From contig NZ_LT629772.1 of assembly GCF_900105385.1 (NCBI RefSeq), positions 3,224,001-3,288,000 of the forward strand: DNA of 64,000 bases, written 5' to 3'. This DNA comes from Microlunatus soli. GTDB taxonomy: Bacteria; Actinomycetota; Actinomycetes; Propionibacteriales; Propionibacteriaceae. Position 1 is the first letter of the stretch, and every line of letters starts with the position of its first letter. Below, one piece after another: positions 25,875 through 34,805 of the stretch. The notes below the pieces were generated by a model. It ran no database searches. It was not told the origin of the DNA and was given only the letters and a program-made list of their open reading frames with translations. The translations under genes were made by a program, and so were the position numbers.

Positions 25875-26243
25875 GTGGTGAGTTCTCTGGGAGATCTGGA
25901 ACGCCGGGTGATGGAGGAGCTGTGGAGCTCCGCCGCCCCGCGTTCGGTTCGTGATGTGCACGCTGCGCTGACCCGTGAGCGTGATCTGGCGTACACGACC
26001 GTGATGACGGTGTTGGATCGACTGGCCAAGAAGGGCCTGGTCAACCGTGAGAGCTCCGGGCGTGCCTATCTCTACGCAGCAGTGCAGACCCGTGAAGAGA
26101 TGGCCGCCGACGTGATGCACGAAGCCCTTGAGGGCACCGGCCAGGACCGGACCGCGGCGCTGGTCGCGTTCGTCGATCGGGTCACCCCGGAGGAGGCGGC
26201 CACGATGCGCGAGGCACTCTCCCGGCTCGAGAGCAAGAGCTGA
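25875..26243 (+). CDS. BlaI/MecI/CopY-family repressor
   Basis: Winged-helix repressor of 122 aa. The N-terminal LGDLERRVMEELWSS and AYTTVMTVLDRLAKKGLVNRE segments are the BlaI/Penicillinase_R signature. The C-terminal part should dimerise and be the proteolytic target. It is followed 13 bp later by an M56 membrane protease, the usual sensor partner that relieves repression. GTG 25875 may be used without a leader; a second GTG follows immediately. The shared operator cluster suggests it controls both itself and cydABDC. Confidence 0.93.
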   Translation: MVSSLGDLERRVMEELWSSAAPRSVRDVHAALTRERDLAYTTVMTVLDRLAKKGLVNRESSGRAYLYAAVQTREEMAADVMHEALEGTGQDRTAALVAFVDRVTPEEAATMREALSRLESKS

Positions 26244-26256
26244 ACCTCCCGAAGAC

Positions 26257-27165
26257 ATGATCGGCGTCGCACTCGGCATCCTTGCCGTGATTCTGGTCGG
26301 ACCGGGGTCGATCTGGGTCGGCCGCTGGCAGTTCCTGCATCGGGTCCCCCGGGCCGCTGTGGTGCTCTGGCAGGCAGGCTCGGTGGCAGCGTTGGTGTCG
26401 GTGATCGGTGCCGGGCTGGCCCTCAGTCTCGGCCTGTTCCGCCGCCCCAACCCGTCGGTGGCCGAGGTGCTGGTCTACGGCATCATCCTGCTGTTCACAC
26501 TGGTCGTCGTGCTCCGGTTGATCTGGTCTCTGATCACCGTGGTCCGGATCTCGGGGATGCGGCGGACCCGGCATCGGCAGGCCGTCGATCTGCTCGGGCA
26601 GGCCGATCGGCGTCCGGAGCTGCCGAGTCTGCGGGTGATGAGTGAGACCATCCCGCTCGCGTACTGCCTGCCGGCCGTCCGGCACTCCCGGGTGGTGGTC
26701 AGCGAGGGAGCCCTGCAGACGTTGAAGTCCGACGAGGTCGCCGCCGTCCTGGCCCACGAGGAGGCCCACCTCCGGGCCCGGCACGACCTGGTGCTGGACA
26801 CCTTCGCCGCATTGCACCGCGCCTTCCCGATCGCGGTCCGCAGCGACGTGCCGCTGAAGGAAGCCCGGCTGCTGGTCGAACTGCTCGCCGATGACGCAGC
26901 CCGGCGTCGGACCGGTCCGATCCCGTTGGCCCGTGCCCTGGTCGCGATGGCGGCGGCGCCGGTGCCCGGCTTTGCGATGGGGGTCAGCTACGGCACCGCC
27001 GTCCGGGTCGCCCGATTGGCCGACGAACCCAAACCGCACCGGCTGCTGAGTGTGGCGATCTACCTGCTGGCGCTGGCATTGATCGCGATGCCGGTGGTGA
27101 TCTTCGGCGCGCCGACCCTCTTCGGTTGGCTGCACCTGACCGGCCTCAACTTCGGCTGGTACTGA
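26257..27165 (+). CDS. M56-family (BlaR1/MecR1-like) membrane metalloprotease
   Basis: Membrane zinc protease of 302 aa: three N-terminal helices, a cytoplasmic domain with the HEEAH zinc motif near residue 167 (LAHEEAHLRARHD), further Glu/Asp in LLADDAARRR, and a C-terminal helix (LLALALIAMPVVIF). There is no penicillin-binding sensor domain, so the stimulus is probably not a beta-lactam. This is the short actinobacterial M56 type paired with BlaI. It is 13 bp downstream of the blaI-like gene and very likely co-transcribed. The last 20 bases overlap the convergent LuxR gene. Confidence 0.9.
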   Translation: MIGVALGILAVILVGPGSIWVGRWQFLHRVPRAAVVLWQAGSVAALVSVIGAGLALSLGLFRRPNPSVAEVLVYGIILLFTLVVVLRLIWSLITVVRISGMRRTRHRQAVDLLGQADRRPELPSLRVMSETIPLAYCLPAVRHSRVVVSEGALQTLKSDEVAAVLAHEEAHLRARHDLVLDTFAALHRAFPIAVRSDVPLKEARLLVELLADDAARRRTGPIPLARALVAMAAAPVPGFAMGVSYGTAVRVARLADEPKPHRLLSVAIYLLALALIAMPVVIFGAPTLFGWLHLTGLNFGWY

Positions 27166-28093
27166 GTTCGGGTGCCGGCCGGAGCAGTTCCGCCCGGCTG
27201 CCGACCTGGAGCTTGGCCAGGATCCGGGTCATGTGTCCCTTGACGGTGAATTCGCTGATCCCGAGGCGGGTGGCGAGTTGGCGGTTGGTCATGCTGCCGT
27301 GTGTCAGCAGGTGCTCCACGATCTCGCGCTCCCTGCTGGTCAGCAATCGCAGATCGTGGTGGGTGGACGGACGCAGGCCGGGCCGGCTGGCCGCGGTCAG
27401 CTGCCGCTGGGCGTGCTGGACGACCGCGCGAGCGTCGTCGAGCGTCGCGTCCTGACAGCGACCCGCGACCACCCGCAACTGATGGTCGAGCTGGGTCAGA
27501 TCCTGCGCCAGGCTGAGCAACACCTGCTCGGCGGCCTGGTCCCGCGGGCTGTCGGGGTAGATCGCCTCCAGGTCGAGCCGCTGGGTCAGCGAAGCGTGGT
27601 GGTCCTGACTGATCGCCACGGCGGTGGCCAGCCACCCCAGCGCGGCGACGACCTCCGCATCGAACGCTCCGGCCCGATAGCTGAGTGCAGCGAGGATGCC
27701 CAGCACGCTGCCGTTTGCGGCCAACATCGGAGTCACCACCGCGTCCCGGCTGGCCTCGTCGAGCGCGCCGAATTTCACCCCGAGGTGGATCAGATGACCG
27801 TCGTCGTGCCGCCACAGATAGGTCCGGCCGGTGTTGATCAGGTGGGCCGAGAGCCCACGCGGACCGAACGGGATGACGTCGCCGCCGTGCGGCACGCCCC
27901 GGTCGGTCACGTATTCGACCGACAGCACGCCCGGTTCGATGAACCAGCCACCGTAGAAGCTGTCGACCGGCGCCAATGCCTGCACCGCGTGCAGGCAGGC
28001 CTCGAATCGTTGCGTCGGCGACTCCGGTCGCGAACTGCTGATCCGCCGGTCCGCCGCCTGCAGCACTGCTGTCGTGCGGTCCGAGAACCCCAT
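27146..28093 (-). CDS. LuxR-type regulator with GAF-like sensory domain
   Basis: Transcription factor of 315 aa. The C-terminal GerE helix-turn-helix is clear: LTSREREIVEHLLTHGSMTNRQLATRLGIS then EFTVKGHMTRILAKL (about residues 248-295). The N-terminal part (about 25-170) has the length and pattern of a GAF domain (PMLAANGSVLGILAALSYRAG) but lacks a motif that identifies its ligand. No partner kinase or phospho-acceptor domain is present. It is convergent with the M56 gene and divergent from the small secreted protein gene at 28275. Confidence 0.85.
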   Translation of the reverse strand: MGFSDRTTAVLQAADRRISSSRPESPTQRFEACLHAVQALAPVDSFYGGWFIEPGVLSVEYVTDRGVPHGGDVIPFGPRGLSAHLINTGRTYLWRHDDGHLIHLGVKFGALDEASRDAVVTPMLAANGSVLGILAALSYRAGAFDAEVVAALGWLATAVAISQDHHASLTQRLDLEAIYPDSPRDQAAEQVLLSLAQDLTQLDHQLRVVAGRCQDATLDDARAVVQHAQRQLTAASRPGLRPSTHHDLRLLTSREREIVEHLLTHGSMTNRQLATRLGISEFTVKGHMTRILAKLQVGSRAELLRPAPELSTSRS

Positions 28094-28274
28094 ACTTCCC
28101 CCTCCGACTCATCCGCATCGGCGATCATCGCCGGGCAGTAGTCAAACCGAAGGAGGGGCCACGGTACTGCCGATCCGGTACGACCAGGGGGCCAAAAGTC
28201 GAACCTGTTGCCCGCCTCAGGACTGATCTAGCGTCACAGTCGTCCGATTTGTCAACGCACACAGGAGAAGGTCC

Positions 28275-28625
28275 ATGTCAACGATTCGTCGGCGCATCGC
28301 AGGCGCCGTCCTGGCAGCATCGGTCCTCGGTAGCGGCCTCGCACTGGCCGCTGCGCCGGAGGCCACCGCAAAGCCCATCCCCATCGGCGGGTGCGAACTC
28401 ACGAGCGCGAGGCCGGTGCTGCACCTGGGGTCGAAGGGAACCGCGGTCAAACAGGCTCAGTGCCTGTTGAACAAGGCCGGCGGCAACGTGGTGGTTGATG
28501 GGAGCTTCGGGTACCGCACCCGGGCAACCGTCCGGGCGTTCCAAGCCCGTGACCACCTGGAAGTGGACGGTTACATCGGTCCTCGGACCTGGGCGCAGCT
28601 CTACAGGTACAACACGTCTTCCTGA
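28275..28625 (+). CDS. Small secreted peptidoglycan-binding-domain protein
   Basis: Secreted protein of 116 aa: signal peptide (about 1-32, AGAVLAASVLGSGLALAAAP, cut probable near ATA-KP) followed by one PG_binding_1 domain. The domain is visible in LHLGSKGTAVKQAQCLLNK, VDGSFGYRTRATVRAFQ and VDGYIGPRTWAQL. There are two cysteines in the mature part (GGCELT, QAQCLL), possibly a disulfide. No catalytic domain is present, so it may be a wall-binding or inhibitor-like protein. AGGAG precedes the ATG. It is transcribed divergently from the LuxR gene. Confidence 0.9.
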   Translation: MSTIRRRIAGAVLAASVLGSGLALAAAPEATAKPIPIGGCELTSARPVLHLGSKGTAVKQAQCLLNKAGGNVVVDGSFGYRTRATVRAFQARDHLEVDGYIGPRTWAQLYRYNTSS

Positions 28626-28796
28626 TCGAGGGGTGACACGACCGAAGGGACCTGAGGGTAGTCGTTCGAACTGGTGTCCGACCGGCTTGATCAGGGCCCT
28701 TCCGCCTCCCGGCTACTGGCTCCTTTTCGGTAGGCTGCCGATGCAGCGGCGCGGCAGCGACGGGTTCGCGTCGGCTACTCGAGGAGGAGTGCGCCG

Positions 28797-30116
28797 ATGG
28801 TGCAGCTGAGTCCGCAGCCGGGGGACCTGGAGCCGATCGAGACCGCGTCGGTCGATGAACTGCGATCGTTGCAGCTGCAGCGATTGCAATGGACCGTGGC
28901 ACAGGCGTACGAGAATGTTCTGCACTATCGTGCGGCCTTCGACGCCGCCGGCCTGGTGCCGGATGACGTCACGTCTCTGGACGATCTTGCGAAGCTGCCG
29001 CTGACGACCAAGGCCGACCTGCGGGACAACTACCCGTTCGGCATGTTCGCGGTGCCCCGTGAGCAGGTGGCCCGGGTGCATGCCTCGTCGGGCACCACCG
29101 GTCGGCCGACTGTCGTCGGCTACACCCGCGACGACCTGGAGGTCTGGGCGACGGTGATCGCTCGCAGCATCCGGGCCGCCGGTGGTCGCGCCGGCGACAT
29201 CTTGCACAACGCGTACGGTTACGGGCTGTTCACCGGCGGGCTCGGCATCCACGGTGGTGCGGAGAAACTCGGCTGCACGGTGGTCCCGGTGTCCGGTGGG
29301 ATGACCGAGCGGCAGGTGCAGTTGATCACCGATTTCCGGCCGGACATCATCACCGTCACCCCGTCCTACATGCTGGCGATCGTCGATGAGCTGGAGCGCC
29401 AGGGGATCGACCCGCGGTCGACCTCGCTGAAGGTGGGCATCTTCGGTGCCGAGCCGTGGACCGACGACATGCGCGCCGAGCTGGAGCAACGGCTGGACCT
29501 GCACGCCGTCGACATCTACGGACTGTCGGAAGTGATCGGTCCGGGGGTGGCCAGCGAATGTGTCGAGACCAAGGACGGTCTGCACATCTGGGAAGATCAT
29601 TTCTATCCCGAGATCATCGACCCGGTCACTCACCAGGTGCTGCCCGACGGCGAAGAGGGCGAACTGGTGATCACCTCGCTGACCAAGCAGGCGATGCCGG
29701 TGATCCGCTACCGGACCAGGGACCTGACCCGGCTGCTGCCCGGCACCGCGCGGACGATGCGGCGGATCGAAAAGATCACCGGCCGCACCGACGACATGAT
29801 CATCCTGCGCGGAGTCAACCTCTTCCCGACCCAGATCGAAGAGTTGATCTTGAGCCTGGAGCAGTTGTCGCCGCACTTCCAATGCGTCCTGGCGCGCACC
29901 GGGACGCTGGACGAGATGACCGTACGGGTCGAACGGCGAGCCGACGTCGCCGATGCCGCAGGTCCGGACGCTCGAGATCAACTGGGCCGATTGATCAAGA
30001 ACCGGATCGGGGTCTCCGTCGCCGTGGAGGTCGTCGATCCCGGCACGATCGAACGGTCGATGGGAAAGATGCGCCGCATCGTCGACCACCGCCCGCCGCG
30101 AGGCGTCACAACGTAG
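28797..30116 (+). CDS. paaK: Phenylacetate-CoA ligase
   Basis: Activates phenylacetate to phenylacetyl-CoA with ATP; first step of the catabolon. 439 aa, the normal length. Seen: the P-loop HASSGTTGRPTVVGYT, the ENNYGLSE-like segment DIYGLSEVIGPG, the hinge YRTRDLT, and the C-terminal DDMIILRGVNLFPTQIEE typical of PaaK. GAGGAGGAG sits before ATG 28797. It is convergent with the TetR gene. The rest of the pathway lies within the next 10 kb. Confidence 0.96.
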   Translation: MVQLSPQPGDLEPIETASVDELRSLQLQRLQWTVAQAYENVLHYRAAFDAAGLVPDDVTSLDDLAKLPLTTKADLRDNYPFGMFAVPREQVARVHASSGTTGRPTVVGYTRDDLEVWATVIARSIRAAGGRAGDILHNAYGYGLFTGGLGIHGGAEKLGCTVVPVSGGMTERQVQLITDFRPDIITVTPSYMLAIVDELERQGIDPRSTSLKVGIFGAEPWTDDMRAELEQRLDLHAVDIYGLSEVIGPGVASECVETKDGLHIWEDHFYPEIIDPVTHQVLPDGEEGELVITSLTKQAMPVIRYRTRDLTRLLPGTARTMRRIEKITGRTDDMIILRGVNLFPTQIEELILSLEQLSPHFQCVLARTGTLDEMTVRVERRADVADAAGPDARDQLGRLIKNRIGVSVAVEVVDPGTIERSMGKMRRIVDHRPPRGVTT

Positions 30117-30124
30117 CGAGGTGC

Positions 30125-30144
30125 TGCCGCGCCGACCTGCGGCA
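30125..30144. terminator. Short hairpin between paaK and the TetR gene
   Basis: TGCCGC (30125-30130) and GCGGCA (30139-30144) pair around an 8-base loop in the 29-bp gap between two convergent genes. A bidirectional terminator is plausible from position, but the stem is short and no T-run follows. Confidence 0.35.
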
Positions 30145-30145
30145 A

Positions 30146-30757
30146 CTAGCGGTTGGGTCGGAGCCCGTCGAGGATCAGTGAGCTGATCTGGGCTGCGAGC
30201 TCGGCGGGGGAGTGGTGCTCGTTGGGCCGATACCACTCGGTCAACGAGTTGATCGTGCCCAGGATCAGCCGGGCGGTGATCTTGGGATCGAGTTCGGATC
30301 GCAGATCACCGTCGTCGACGGCGCGGCGCACGATGTCGGCGACGAACCGGTCGAAGGTCCGTCGCTGTTCGAGCGCCCAACGCTCGGTGTCGGTGTTGCC
30401 GTGCACACTCAACAGCAGAGCGACGTACGGCAGTCGGTCGGCCAGGATCTCGATCGCCCGACGGATCACGTAGGTCAATTGATCAAGCGCCCGGCCGGTG
30501 GTCGCAGCCTCGTCCTTCATGATCGACATCAACGGATCGAGGGCATACTCCAGAGCCAGCCGGAGCAGTTGCTCCTTGCTGTCGATGTGGTGGTAGATCG
30601 AGGACTTGCTCAGTCCCGAGGCCCGTGACAGGTGCTGGAAACTGGTGCCGTCATAGCCGCGTTCGGTGAAGACCTCGACCGCCACTGCCAGCAACCGGTC
30701 GAGGTTGTACTGCGGTCGTGGTTCACCGGACGGCAGCGTACGGGCACGGACGGTCAT
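30146..30757 (-). CDS. paaR: TetR-family regulator, probable PaaR
   Basis: Repressor of 203 aa. The N-terminal helix-turn-helix reads FTERGYDGTSFQHLSRASGLSKSSIYHHIDSKEQLL (about 32-67). The C-terminal domain resembles TetR proteins linked to phenylacetate genes. It is the end of the minus-strand group paaZ, DHFR-like, paaR. Its start is set by a TGATCATG junction with the upstream stop. The palindrome at 33471-33484 matches the core I know for corynebacterial PaaR (ACCGNNCGNNCGGT). Phenylacetyl-CoA is the expected inducer (from the family, not seen here). Confidence 0.85.
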   Translation of the reverse strand: MTVRARTLPSGEPRPQYNLDRLLAVAVEVFTERGYDGTSFQHLSRASGLSKSSIYHHIDSKEQLLRLALEYALDPLMSIMKDEAATTGRALDQLTYVIRRAIEILADRLPYVALLLSVHGNTDTERWALEQRRTFDRFVADIVRRAVDDGDLRSELDPKITARLILGTINSLTEWYRPNEHHSPAELAAQISSLILDGLRPNR

Positions 30758-30759
30758 GA

Positions 30760-31323
30760 TCAGACCGGAGGCCGGACGGCGTAGCGCAGGAAGGCGGTGC
30801 CGTTGCCGAATCCCTTGTGGTCCAGCAGTTCGAGTCCCAGCCGGTGCTTGGGCAGGGCTCGCTTGCCACCGCCGACCACCTCGGGCACCAGGATCGCGTG
30901 GATCTCGTCGACCAGACCGGCCCGGATGGCCGAGGCGGCAAGATCGGCGCCGCCGACCGAGAGATCGCGATCGGCCGATTCCTTCAGCTGGTGGACGGCG
31001 GCCGCGCTGAACTCGCCGGCCAGTCGGGTGTCGGCGGTCCACACCGCGTCCAGGCTCCGGGAGAAGACGATCTTGGTCGCTGCCTTCCAGATCTTGGCGA
31101 AGTCGGCCGTCTCCGGTGACCCGGTGGCCAGCTCGGGGTCGGTCTCCCAGACCGCCATCGTCTCGTACATCCGGCGGCCGTAGAGATAGCTGCCGATCGG
31201 CCGCTCGAGGTCGTTGACGAAGGCGTGCACCTCGGCGTCGGGAGCGGCCCAGCCGAAGCCGCCGTTCTCGTCCTCGACGAAACCGTCCAAGGACGCGATG
31301 TAGGAATAGATCAAACGTGCCAT
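30760..31323 (-). CDS. RibD C-terminal/dihydrofolate-reductase-like protein
   Basis: Protein of 187 aa with the RibD_C/DHFR-like fold: SYIASLDGFVEDENG near the N-terminus, GSYLYGRRMYETM, and LSVGGADLAASAIRAGLVDEI near the C-terminus, where NADPH would bind. Such proteins are annotated as dihydrofolate reductase family, but few have known substrates. It lies 13 bp downstream of paaZ and 2 bp before paaR, so it is probably in the same transcript. A role in phenylacetate metabolism is not established; it may be a passenger. Confidence 0.88.
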   Translation of the reverse strand: MARLIYSYIASLDGFVEDENGGFGWAAPDAEVHAFVNDLERPIGSYLYGRRMYETMAVWETDPELATGSPETADFAKIWKAATKIVFSRSLDAVWTADTRLAGEFSAAAVHQLKESADRDLSVGGADLAASAIRAGLVDEIHAILVPEVVGGGKRALPKHRLGLELLDHKGFGNGTAFLRYAVRPPV

Positions 31324-31336
31324 CCGGGTGAGTCCT

Positions 31337-33364
31337 CTACTCCTTGGCGACCAGGGTCAGCACATCGTACGACGCCGCGATCTCGTCGCGCTGGTTGCGG
31401 ACCTCCGCGTCCCACCGGACTTCGCCGTAGTCGGCGGTGGCCCGTGGGGTGAGCTGCTTGACGGTCAGCTCGACCCGGATGCTGTCGCCGGGCTTGACCG
31501 GCGTCAGGAAGCGCAGGTTGTCGATGCCGAAGTTGGCCAGCACCGGCCCCGGCGCCGGATCGACGAACAGTCCGGCGGCCAGCGAGACCACCAGGTAGCC
31601 GTGTGCGACCAGCCCGCCGAAGAACGGGTTCGCCGCCGCAGCCTCGGGATCGGTGTGGGCGTAGAAGGTGTCGCCGGTGAAGTCGGCGAACCGATCGATG
31701 TCGGACTGGCTGACGGTCCGGCTGTCGGTGGAGATCGTGTCGCCGATCCGCAACCGGGCAAGGGATTTGCGGAACGGGTGCTCCTCGGACGGGACGCGAT
31801 CCGAGCCGGTCGTCCAGCGACCGGTGATCGCGGTCATCATGTTCGGCGAGGCCTGGACCGCGGTCCGTTGCATGTGGGACAGCACGGCCCGGACACCGCC
31901 GAGCTCCTCGCCGCCGCCGGCCCGGCCCGGGCCACCGTGCACCAGCATCGGCAACGGGCTGCCGTGCCCGGTCGACTCGGCCGCATCCTCCCGGTTGAGC
32001 ACCAGGATCCGGCCGTGCCACGGAGCCAGCCCGATGGTGACATCGCGAGCGACCCGCGGATCGTTGGTGATCACCGAACCGACCAGGCTGCCGCGACCGC
32101 GGGCCGCCAACTCGACGGCCTGCGGCAGCGAGGAATAGGTCAACACCGTGGACACCGGGCCGAACGGCTCGACGTCGTGCGGCTCGACCGCGCCGTCCCG
32201 GGCTCGCAGCAGCACCGGCGACAGGAAGGCACCGCGTTCGGCATCGGCGCCGACCGTCGACACCCGATCCGGGTCGCCGTAGACGATCTCGGCCGAACTC
32301 CGCAGTGCCTCGATCGCCTTCCGGACCTCGACCCGCTGGCCGAGGCTGGCCAACGGGCCCATCCGGACATCGGGATCGGACGGGTCGCCGACGGTGATCT
32401 TGGTCAGCCGTGCGGTCAGCGCTTCGACGATCTCGTCGGCACGTTCCCGGGGGACGATCACCCGCCGGATCGCCGTGCACTTCTGGCCGGCCTTGACCGT
32501 CATCTCGGCGACGACGCCCTTGATGAACAGGTCGAACTCGGGATCGTCCGGTGCGACGTCGGGGCCGAGCACCGAACAGTTCAGCGAGTCGGCCTCGACC
32601 CCGAGCCGGACGCCGTCGGTCAGCACCGACGGGTGTCGGCGCAGCAGACCGGCGGTGTGCGCGGAGCCGGTGAAGGCGACCGAGTCCTGCGGGCCGAGCT
32701 CGTCCAGCAAGGCACCGGCGCCACCGCTGAGCAGTTGCAGCGACCCTTCCGGCAGCACGCCGGAGTCGATGATCTTGCGCACCACGGCCTCGGTCAGATA
32801 GCCGGTCTGGCTCGCGGGTTTGACGATGCTCGGCAGGCCGGCGAGGAAGGCCGGCGCCAGCTTTTCCAGCATCCCCCAGACGGGGAAGTTGAACGCGTTG
32901 ATCTGGACCGCGACACCGGGCCGGGAGGTGTAGACGTGCTGCCCGACGAACTGACCCGCGCGGCCCAGACGTTCCAGGCCGCCGTCGAGGTGGACGGTGT
33001 CGTTCGGCAGCTCGCGCCGCGCCTTGCTGGAGAGGCTGAACAAGGTGCCGAAGCCGCCGTCGATGTCGACCGCGGAGTCCCGGCGGGTGGCGCCGGTGCG
33101 GAACGACAGCTCATACAGTTCGTCCTTGGCCGCGGTCAGTTGCTGGGCAATCTCCTTCAACAGCAGGGCGCGTTGGTGGAAAGTGAGCTCGACGATCGCC
33201 GGGCCCGCCCGCCGAGCATGCTGGACCATCGCCGACAGGTCCAGTCCATGGCTGGAGACGCGAGTGACCTCCTCGCCGGTGCCGGCGTCGAACACCGGCT
33301 CGCCCTCACCGTCGCCGCTGACCCAGCGACCCGCGATGTAGCTCTGCAACACTGCGCTCACCAC
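31337..33364 (-). CDS. paaZ: Bifunctional oxepin-CoA hydrolase / 3-oxo-5,6-dehydrosuberyl-CoA semialdehyde dehydrogenase
   Basis: Ring-opening enzyme of the phenylacetyl-CoA pathway, 675 aa, close to the usual size. The N-terminal aldehyde dehydrogenase domain (about 1-520) shows [29 protein letters not shown], the Glu in [10 protein letters not shown] and the catalytic Cys in [11 protein letters not shown]. The C-terminal MaoC-like hydratase (about 530-675) shows [37 protein letters not shown] 33364 or the adjacent GTG 33361 follows GGGAGG by a few bases. It is transcribed away from paaA, with a shared control region. Confidence 0.95.
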   Translation of the reverse strand: MVSAVLQSYIAGRWVSGDGEGEPVFDAGTGEEVTRVSSHGLDLSAMVQHARRAGPAIVELTFHQRALLLKEIAQQLTAAKDELYELSFRTGATRRDSAVDIDGGFGTLFSLSSKARRELPNDTVHLDGGLERLGRAGQFVGQHVYTSRPGVAVQINAFNFPVWGMLEKLAPAFLAGLPSIVKPASQTGYLTEAVVRKIIDSGVLPEGSLQLLSGGAGALLDELGPQDSVAFTGSAHTAGLLRRHPSVLTDGVRLGVEADSLNCSVLGPDVAPDDPEFDLFIKGVVAEMTVKAGQKCTAIRRVIVPRERADEIVEALTARLTKITVGDPSDPDVRMGPLASLGQRVEVRKAIEALRSSAEIVYGDPDRVSTVGADAERGAFLSPVLLRARDGAVEPHDVEPFGPVSTVLTYSSLPQAVELAARGRGSLVGSVITNDPRVARDVTIGLAPWHGRILVLNREDAAESTGHGSPLPMLVHGGPGRAGGGEELGGVRAVLSHMQRTAVQASPNMMTAITGRWTTGSDRVPSEEHPFRKSLARLRIGDTISTDSRTVSQSDIDRFADFTGDTFYAHTDPEAAAANPFFGGLVAHGYLVVSLAAGLFVDPAPGPVLANFGIDNLRFLTPVKPGDSIRVELTVKQLTPRATADYGEVRWDAEVRNQRDEIAASYDVLTLVAKE

Positions 33365-33384
33365 GCCGTCCTCCCGATCCACCA

Positions 33385-33430
33385 GGTCCCTGAGCCCGTC
33401 GCCGACAAGATCCCTGAGCTTGTCGAAGGG
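33385..33430. repeat. Two copies of the CTTCGACAAGCTCAGG repeat between paaZ and paaA
   Basis: Copies at 33385-33401 (a variant shortened on one side) and 33410-33430, just upstream of paaZ and 41 bases before the PaaR-like operator. Here the repeats are non-coding if paaZ starts at 33364. Confidence 0.8.
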
Positions 33431-33470
33431 CACATCCGTTGCGGAGCTCAGACTCCCGTGCCAGGCTAGT

Positions 33471-33484
33471 ACCGAACGTTCGGT
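33471..33484. promoter_or_regulatory. PaaR-type operator between paaZ and paaA
   Basis: ACCGAACGTTCGGT is a perfect 14-bp palindrome matching the ACCG-N2-CG-N2-CGGT core reported for corynebacterial PaaR. The outer ACT/AGT bases of that motif are not conserved. It lies 37 bases before the paaA ATG, immediately after TAGTAC (33468-33473 overlaps), a possible -10. Only this copy was found in the cluster. Confidence 0.65.
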
Positions 33485-33521
33485 CTGTCGAGGATCGGAT
33501 CCGGAGGCATCAGGAGGCTCG

Positions 33522-34487
33522 ATGACGACGCCGCTGCACGACACAGCGCCGTCGGAGGAGCCCGCGCAGACCGAGGAGTTCGAGGCGATCATCGCCCGCA
33601 ACGACCGGATCGAGCCGCGGGACTGGATGCCGGCGGCCTATCGCAAGACGTTGATTCGGCAGATCGCCCAGCATGCGCATTCGGAGATCATCGGGATGCA
33701 GCCCGAGGGTGCCTGGATCACCCGGGCGCCGTCGCTGCGCCGCAAGGCGATCCTGCTGGCCAAGGTGCAGGACGAGGCCGGTCACGGGCTCTACCTCTAC
33801 TCGGCGACCGAGACCCTCGGCACCTCCCGCGACGACCTGACCCGGATGTTGATCATGGGCAGGCAGAAGTACTCGTCGATCTTCAACTATCCGACGCCGA
33901 GCTACGCCGATGTCGGCACCATCGGCTGGTTGGTCGACGGCGCGGCGATCTGCAATCAGGTGCCGCTGTGCCGCACCTCGTACGGACCGTACGGCCGGGC
34001 CATGATCAGGATCTGCAAGGAGGAGTCCTTCCATCAACGGCAGGGCTACGAACTGCTGGCGACGATGATGCGTGGCACCGCCGAGCAGCAGGCCATGGTG
34101 CAGGAATCGGTGAACCGGTTCTGGTGGCCGGCGCTGATGATGTTCGGTCCGCCGGACGGCGACTCGCCGAACACGGCGCAGTCGATGGCCTGGGGGATCA
34201 AGCGGGACACCAATGACGCGTTGCGGCAGAAGTTCGTCGACATGTCGGTGCCGCAGGCCGAGGCGCTCGGCGTCACCTTCCCCGATCCCGACCTGCGCTG
34301 GAACGCCGACCGTGATCACTACGACTTCGGCGAGCCGGACTGGGAGGAGTTCTGGTCGGTGGTGAAGGGCAACGGGCCGTGCAACCAGCAGCGGATCGAG
34401 CACCGCAAGCGTGCCTACGACGACGGTGCCTGGGTCCGGGAAGCGGCGACCGCGCATGCGGCGAAGGTACGGGAGCGAGCGGGATGA
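33522..34487 (+). CDS. paaA: Phenylacetyl-CoA 1,2-epoxidase catalytic subunit PaaA
   Basis: Di-iron oxygenase subunit (321 aa) that epoxidises the ring of phenylacetyl-CoA. Seen: helix motifs carrying the iron ligands, [16 protein letters not shown] (ExxH) and [14 protein letters not shown] (ExxxH), and the PaaA signature TYGPYGRAM-like [23 protein letters not shown] precedes ATG 33522. It is first of the paaABCDE operon; its stop overlaps the paaB start (ATGA). Confidence 0.97.
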   Translation: MTTPLHDTAPSEEPAQTEEFEAIIARNDRIEPRDWMPAAYRKTLIRQIAQHAHSEIIGMQPEGAWITRAPSLRRKAILLAKVQDEAGHGLYLYSATETLGTSRDDLTRMLIMGRQKYSSIFNYPTPSYADVGTIGWLVDGAAICNQVPLCRTSYGPYGRAMIRICKEESFHQRQGYELLATMMRGTAEQQAMVQESVNRFWWPALMMFGPPDGDSPNTAQSMAWGIKRDTNDALRQKFVDMSVPQAEALGVTFPDPDLRWNADRDHYDFGEPDWEEFWSVVKGNGPCNQQRIEHRKRAYDDGAWVREAATAHAAKVRERAG

Positions 34488-34795
34488 CCGACCAAGCATC
34501 GGAGCAGACCAATGCTACCGAATGGCCGCTGTACGAGGTGTTCGTCCGCGGCAAGCGCGGGCTCAACCACGTCCATGTCGGCTCCTTGCATGCCCCCGAT
34601 GATCAACTCGCGCTGCGGCACGCCCGGGACGTCTACACCCGACGCAACGAGGGTGTCAGCATCTGGGTGGTGCGCTCCGACGCGATCACCGCGTCCAGTC
34701 CGGAGGAGAAGGACCCGCTCTTCGCGCCCAGCGGCGACAAGGTCTACCGACACCCGACCTTCTACAAGATCCCCGACAACGTGCCACACATGTGA
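34484..34795 (+). CDS. paaB: Phenylacetyl-CoA epoxidase subunit PaaB
   Basis: Small subunit (103 aa) bridging the PaaA-PaaC heterodimers of the epoxidase; no catalytic residues. Seen: [36 protein letters not shown], which is diagnostic, and [28 protein letters not shown] at the C-terminus. The length is normal. The start overlaps the paaA stop, and paaC follows after 10 bases. Confidence 0.97.
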   Translation: MTDQASEQTNATEWPLYEVFVRGKRGLNHVHVGSLHAPDDQLALRHARDVYTRRNEGVSIWVVRSDAITASSPEEKDPLFAPSGDKVYRHPTFYKIPDNVPHM

Positions 34796-34805
34796 GGTGA
34801 TGATC

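Noticed and set aside
31328-33469. 713-codon open frame on the plus strand opposite paaZ
   Set aside because: It mirrors paaZ, has no recognisable domain and typical shadow composition.
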